From JAEUHQ01 sp964538915 (GTDB taxonomy: Bacteria; Planctomycetota; UBA1135; UBA2386), in contig CAZIFB010000006.1 of NCBI GenBank assembly GCA_964538915.1, forward strand, positions 100,767-164,766: a DNA stretch of 64,000 nucleotides, written 5' to 3'. Below are positions 60,350 through 64,000 of this stretch, piece by piece. Numbering within the stretch: the stretch's first letter is position 1; every line of letters starts with the position of its first letter. The notes below the pieces were generated by a model. The model saw only the letters and a program-made list of their open reading frames with translations. It had not been told where the DNA came from and did no database searches. The position numbers and the translations under genes were made by a program.

Positions 60350-61990
60350 TCACCAGTAGAGCCGCCAGCACCAGCGTCGGTCGGCGTAGCCGGTCGCCGT
60401 CCGGACCGATCCGAGTCCGTGTTCGCGCACGAGCGCGAGCATCCGTTCGTGCTCTTCTTCGCTCGCTTCGGGCGCCATTGCGCCCGGGACGTCGCGGGCG
60501 CCGAAGAACCACCAGATCGCCGGCTGCGCGATCACCGAGTCGATGTCCCCGCGCCCGAGACCGTTGAGGCCCGGCGGGAACGCGCGGCCGAGGTCGTCGA
60601 AGCCGGCGGCCGCAGGCAGTTCGGTCGGCGCGGGCTTGGCCGCCGCCGCGAGCCGTTCGGTGAGCCGGCGTTCGGCGTCGTCGCCCCCCGCGAGGACGAA
60701 GACGTCCCGCCCGGTCGCGAACCAGAGGTCGTAGCGGAGGAAGTTGCCGTACCGCCGGATCTGCCCGCCCTCGACGTCGATCGTGGCCGACTTCGTCAGC
60801 GTCGGCTTGCTGTTCGCGAGCAACGTGTCGAGTGCGCTCGCGAACGCCGCGCCGTCGCGGAGTCCGACCGTGAACGACCACGGCGTGCGTTCGGCGCGTT
60901 CGGCGTCCTCGGGCGGCGCGACGACGAGAAGCGTCTCGTCGGTCGTGTGCACGAGCAGGTCGTCCTGCACGTCGATGCCGAGATCCTGCTTCAGCTCTTC
61001 GCGCATCGACTGCCGACCCTCGCGCTGCGGCTCGTCGGCTTCGATCACGGCCATCGCGGTGCGCCATGCCGCGCTCAGGTCGAACCGGCCGACCTTCCAC
61101 GATCCGCTCGCGTCGACGAAGCGCCGCACCGTGGGCACGCCCTGCGTCGCCGGGAAGAGCGCGGCGAAGAGACCTCGCTCGTCCGAGGTGAACGACTGCG
61201 CCAGTTCGACCTGTACGCGCGGGCCCGCCGTGCCGACGGTGAACGTCGTGGCGCCGAGGCTGAACAGGCCCGCGGCCTTCGCCTGCGCACCGGCCCGGTT
61301 GCCCCCGAGTTCGCGATCGCTCGCGACGATGGCCGCCGTGTCGATGCGGACCTGGAGTGCCGGTGTGTTCGGCGCCGGAGCCTTGCCCGTGGCGCCCTTC
61401 GCGAGGTCGCGCGCCTCGGCGAGCGATGCGCCGAGCGACGCCTTGTCGGCCATCGCGACGAGGATGCACCCGTTCTCGACGATCGGCGACGTCACCGCTT
61501 CGTCGCCGGACACCCGCGCCTCGATCGTCGCACCGGCGGCGTCGAGGTTCTCCCATGCGCCGCGCAGACCCTCCTGCAGTCGGCGTACTTCGGTGGCGAG
61601 CGGGGCGAGGTCGCTGCGCCCGTCGCTCTCGATCACCATGACGAGGCGATCCACGTCGCGCGAGAACGCGCGTCCTTCGCGGAACCACGCGGCGATCCGG
61701 ATGCGCCCGCCGAACGACAGCACTTCGGTCTTCGCGGTGGTGAGCGCGGCGTCGTCGGGCAGGAAGTGGCGCCACTGCGCGAAGAGTCCGCCGACGTGCG
61801 GCTCCCACAGCTCGCGCCCCTTCTCCGAAGCGAGCAGGCTGCCGAGGTTGGTGGGGCCGAGCCGAACGCGCCATCCTTCGGGGCCGACGGTTTCGACGAG
61901 GATGTGGGGCGACGTCGTGGTCGCCGCCGTCTGGGCCGTGACGACGGTCGCCAGGAACACCGTTGCGAGAGTGGAGCGGAGGATGGACAT
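60350..61990 (-). CDS. Secreted hypothetical protein
   Basis: The 546-residue protein has a signal peptide (SILRSTLATVFLATVVTAQ) and a long mature chain with mixed alpha/beta character (RLVMVIESDGRSDLAPLATE; TLLVVAPPEDAERAE). It ends with an aromatic tail (GYADRRWCWRLYW). Repeated segments of the type WSFTVGLRDGAAFASALDTL resemble substrate-independent DUF3352-like repeats, but I am not sure. No catalytic motif was found. It converges with the hydrolase fusion 25 bases away. Confidence 0.75.
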   Translation of the reverse strand: MSILRSTLATVFLATVVTAQTAATTTSPHILVETVGPEGWRVRLGPTNLGSLLASEKGRELWEPHVGGLFAQWRHFLPDDAALTTAKTEVLSFGGRIRIAAWFREGRAFSRDVDRLVMVIESDGRSDLAPLATEVRRLQEGLRGAWENLDAAGATIEARVSGDEAVTSPIVENGCILVAMADKASLGASLAEARDLAKGATGKAPAPNTPALQVRIDTAAIVASDRELGGNRAGAQAKAAGLFSLGATTFTVGTAGPRVQVELAQSFTSDERGLFAALFPATQGVPTVRRFVDASGSWKVGRFDLSAAWRTAMAVIEADEPQREGRQSMREELKQDLGIDVQDDLLVHTTDETLLVVAPPEDAERAERTPWSFTVGLRDGAAFASALDTLLANSKPTLTKSATIDVEGGQIRRYGNFLRYDLWFATGRDVFVLAGGDDAERRLTERLAAAAKPAPTELPAAAGFDDLGRAFPPGLNGLGRGDIDSVIAQPAIWWFFGARDVPGAMAPEASEEEHERMLALVREHGLGSVRTATGYADRRWCWRLYW

Positions 61991-62043
61991 GACCGCGGGA
62001 ACATACGCGTGTCGGCACGGCGCGTCTTCTCCGCTACAAGGCG

Positions 62044-63177
62044 GTGGTCGTGGAACCATTCAAGAACCGCATCGACGCTGCGCTCGTGCGCGCGGCCGCG
62101 AGTCACGTGCGGCGCGTGCACCGGGCATTTCCGCACGATCGCTTCGTCCGCCTCGCGACCGACGGTCTCGGCGCGCTGGAACTGAAGGCACGCGTGCAGC
62201 ACGTCGCGGCTGCGTTCGCGGCGACGTTGCCGACCGCGTTCGGAGACGCGGCCGACGTGCTCGAAGCGAGCCTCGCCCCGGCTCGCACGGACACGGATCT
62301 CGGCGCACTGCGCGTGGGGGACGACGGCCTCGCGGGCTGGATCGTCTGGCCGATGACGGACTTCGTCGCGACGAACGGACTCGGCGATCCGCGCCGCGCG
62401 CTCCGCGCATTGCACGCGATGACGCAGCGTTTCACCGCCGAGTACGACGTGCGCCCGTTCTTCGTCGCACACCGGGCCCTCGTGCTCGCGACGCTGCGCG
62501 AATGGGTCGACGACCCGAGTGCGCACGTGCGGCGGCTCGTGAGCGAAGGGAGCCGGCCGCGTCTGCCGTGGGGGCTGCAGCTGAAGTCCCTGATCGCCGA
62601 TCCGTCGCCGACGCTGCCGTTGCTCGAAGCGCTGCAGGACGACCCGAGCGACTACGTGCGGCGCAGCGTCGCGAACCACCTGAACGACGTCGCGAAGGAC
62701 CATCCCGGCGTCGTGGGCGCGTGGCTCGAACGCCATCTGCCGGGAGCGTCACCGGAGCGGCGATCGCTGCTCGGGCACGCGAGCCGGACGCTGGTGAAGC
62801 GCGGCGACGCTCGGGTGCTGCGGGCCTTCGGCCTCGGGCAGCCGTTGCGCGGCAGTGCGAGCCTCGAACTGCGCCCTTCGACGGTGCGCATCGGTGCGGC
62901 GGTGGACGTCGTCGCGTCGCTCCGCTCCTCGTCGCGCACGCCACAGTCGCTGGTCGTCGACTACCGCGTGCACCACGTGCTCGCCTCCGGCGCCACCGGC
63001 GCGAAGGTTTGGAAAGGCTGGCGCGTCGAGCTCGCCCCGCGGGAGGTGCGCGAACTGGCGAAGAAGCACTCGTTGCGTCAGGTGACGACGCGCCGCCTCC
63101 GCCCGGGTCGTCACGCCGTCGACCTGCTGGTCAACGGCAAGGTCGTCGCGAACGCCGCGTTCGTGCTCCGCGAGTGA
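62044..63177 (+). CDS. AlkC-family DNA alkylation repair protein
   Basis: The protein of about 377 residues has helical HEAT-like repeats (LREWVDDPSAHVRRLVSEGS; LLEALQDDPSDYVRRSVANH) with RLPWGLQLKSL, as in AlkC/AlkD glycosylases. The C-terminal 100 residues form an Ig-like domain (QSLVVDYRVHHVLASGATGA), present in AlkC members. These enzymes remove alkylated purines without base flipping. GTG 62044 is chosen; GTG 62050 is equally possible. It is divergent from the secreted protein gene. Confidence 0.87.
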   Translation: MVVEPFKNRIDAALVRAAASHVRRVHRAFPHDRFVRLATDGLGALELKARVQHVAAAFAATLPTAFGDAADVLEASLAPARTDTDLGALRVGDDGLAGWIVWPMTDFVATNGLGDPRRALRALHAMTQRFTAEYDVRPFFVAHRALVLATLREWVDDPSAHVRRLVSEGSRPRLPWGLQLKSLIADPSPTLPLLEALQDDPSDYVRRSVANHLNDVAKDHPGVVGAWLERHLPGASPERRSLLGHASRTLVKRGDARVLRAFGLGQPLRGSASLELRPSTVRIGAAVDVVASLRSSSRTPQSLVVDYRVHHVLASGATGAKVWKGWRVELAPREVRELAKKHSLRQVTTRRLRPGRHAVDLLVNGKVVANAAFVLRE

Positions 63178-63192
63178 GGCCGGCGCGGGACG

Positions 63193-64000
63193 TCATCCCT
63201 TCTCCTTCTTCTTCTCCTCACCCGGCAGGACGCGCGGCAGGGCGCCGCCGCCGGCGGGTGAGCACGCGACGTGGTGGGACTGGGCTGCCTCCGCTTCGAC
63301 CCAGAGCCGCACCGTGGTCGTGGCGTCGAGCCCGCCGATCGTCGCGCCGAACACGCCGTCGTTCGCCGCGCCGTCGCCGTGACGGCCGTCGTCGAGCATC
63401 GGTTCGGGCGTGAACGCCCCGAACGTGCCGCGGTCGACGTGCACCCGCACCGCCGCGAGTTCCGCGCCGCCCACGCGGCACGCCACGGCGATGGTGCGTG
63501 TGCCGTCGGGGTTCGTCTGCACGCGGGTCGTGAGGTCGCCGGTCTCCGGCCACGGACCCTGCATCGCCGCGTCGTCGAGGATCGCCTTGCGGCGCTGCGC
63601 CACGACCGCCATCAGCGAACGCGACGCGGGCGCGCTGTCGCCCTTCGCGAACGCCTGGACGAACGCCTCGTAGCCGTAGAGCGCGTGTACGTCGTGCTTC
63701 ACCAGGTCGTCGATCGCCGCTCGCCGGCGCTCGATCCGTGCACCGAGGTCTTCCGCGGTGAACACGTCCTTCGCGAGGACGCGCAGGTTGGCGAGGTAGC
63801 GTTGGCGCCACGCCGGCACTTCGAGCAGACGCCGCATCAGCGGCCGGTCGGCGCGGTTCGCCATTTCGAGGGGCGTCGCCGCGGTCGAGCCGGGGCCGCC
63901 GCCGGGACGCCGACCACCCGGACCGCGCGGCGGTCCCTCCGGGCCGCCGTCGCGTCGCACGCGCCAGGGGGCCTGGCCGCCGGGGCCGCCACCCGGGCCG
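63193..64000 (-). CDS. CotH-family protein, N-terminally truncated by the window edge
   Basis: The frame is open through the right edge, so only the C-terminal 268 or so residues are visible. The stretch ADRPLMRRLLEVPAWRQRYL, then AEDLGARIERRRAAIDDLVK, matches the end of a CotH (spore-coat-like) kinase domain. A Gly/Pro-rich linker precedes it. The tail has a beta domain (LTTRVQTNPDGTRTIAVACR; GAANDGVFGATIGGL) and ends in EEKKKEKG. CotH proteins phosphorylate surface proteins and are common in planctomycetes. Confidence 0.82.
   Translation of the reverse strand, partial: GPGGGPGGQAPWRVRRDGGPEGPPRGPGGRRPGGGPGSTAATPLEMANRADRPLMRRLLEVPAWRQRYLANLRVLAKDVFTAEDLGARIERRRAAIDDLVKHDVHALYGYEAFVQAFAKGDSAPASRSLMAVVAQRRKAILDDAAMQGPWPETGDLTTRVQTNPDGTRTIAVACRVGGAELAAVRVHVDRGTFGAFTPEPMLDDGRHGDGAANDGVFGATIGGLDATTTVRLWVEAEAAQSHHVACSPAGGGALPRVLPGEEKKKEKG

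Noticed and set aside
1..64000. rRNA, tRNA, CRISPR arrays, insertion sequences or integrases.
   Set aside because: None seen: no cloverleaf-like segments, no spaced repeats of CRISPR type, and no transposase motifs.

Overview
The window is about 64 kb of very GC-rich DNA (about 70% by eye), packed with genes on both strands; no stretch over 300 bases lacks a gene. LpxA, a secretin, an outer-membrane beta-barrel and many lipoproteins point to a Gram-negative (diderm) cell. A CotH-family protein, FHA-domain signalling proteins, a sodium:solute symporter and frequent four-base stop/start overlaps would fit Planctomycetota or a similar deep-branching, GC-rich diderm. That placement is an inference. 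No rRNA, tRNA, CRISPR array or insertion sequence was seen.

Layout. 1-2.0 kb: a partial gene and a beta-barrel. 2.0-5.1 kb: molybdate regulator and modABC behind a perfect palindrome. 5.1-9.4 kb (minus): lpxA and two M16-like proteins without the catalytic motif. 9.6-16.7 kb: enzyme I-like PtsI, phosphoglycerate mutase, ThpR, PhzF, a DNA glycosylase, a YjfB-like protein, a glutamine amidotransferase and a Dus enzyme. 16.8-18.4 kb: a lower-GC block of three unrecognised genes, two encoding cysteine-containing proteins. 18.5-24.2 kb: lipoproteins, a threonine dehydratase-like enzyme, a thioesterase, a GAF protein, CutC and an FHA-protease. 24.2-28.5 kb: MinD-like ATPase, FHA-GGDEF protein, symporter and ferredoxin. 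28.5-38.7 kb: a methyltransferase and a 3112-residue PKS-NRPS. 38.7-46.8 kb: ankyrin protein, hydrolase, DinB-like protein, a lower-GC orphan nuclease-like gene, leuS, HxlR regulator and an SDR. 46.9-56.8 kb: a complete-looking type II secretion / MSHA-like pilus locus. 56.8-64 kb: small proteins, a selenoprotein, DUF423, a beta-lactamase/esterase fusion, a secreted protein, AlkC and a partial CotH gene.

The most striking item is at 57306-57533 on the minus strand. It is a 75-residue SelW-like (Rdx family) protein with motif Cys-Val-Val-Sec, the Sec being an in-frame TGA. A 7-bp hairpin follows with a loop starting GG, placed as a bacterial SECIS should be. Ordinary gene calling misses this gene because the TGA reads as a stop. 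Other points of interest are the KR-before-DH order in the megasynthase, an enzyme I without its catalytic cysteine, a secretin fused to TPR repeats, and the lower-GC cysteine-rich block.

Working together: the modABC genes form one translationally coupled import operon. The pseudopilins, GspF, PilM/N/P-like proteins and secretin-TPR protein form one envelope-spanning machine, with its ATPase gene divergent. The FHA-protease, MinD-like ATPase and FHA-GGDEF protein form a signalling neighbourhood.
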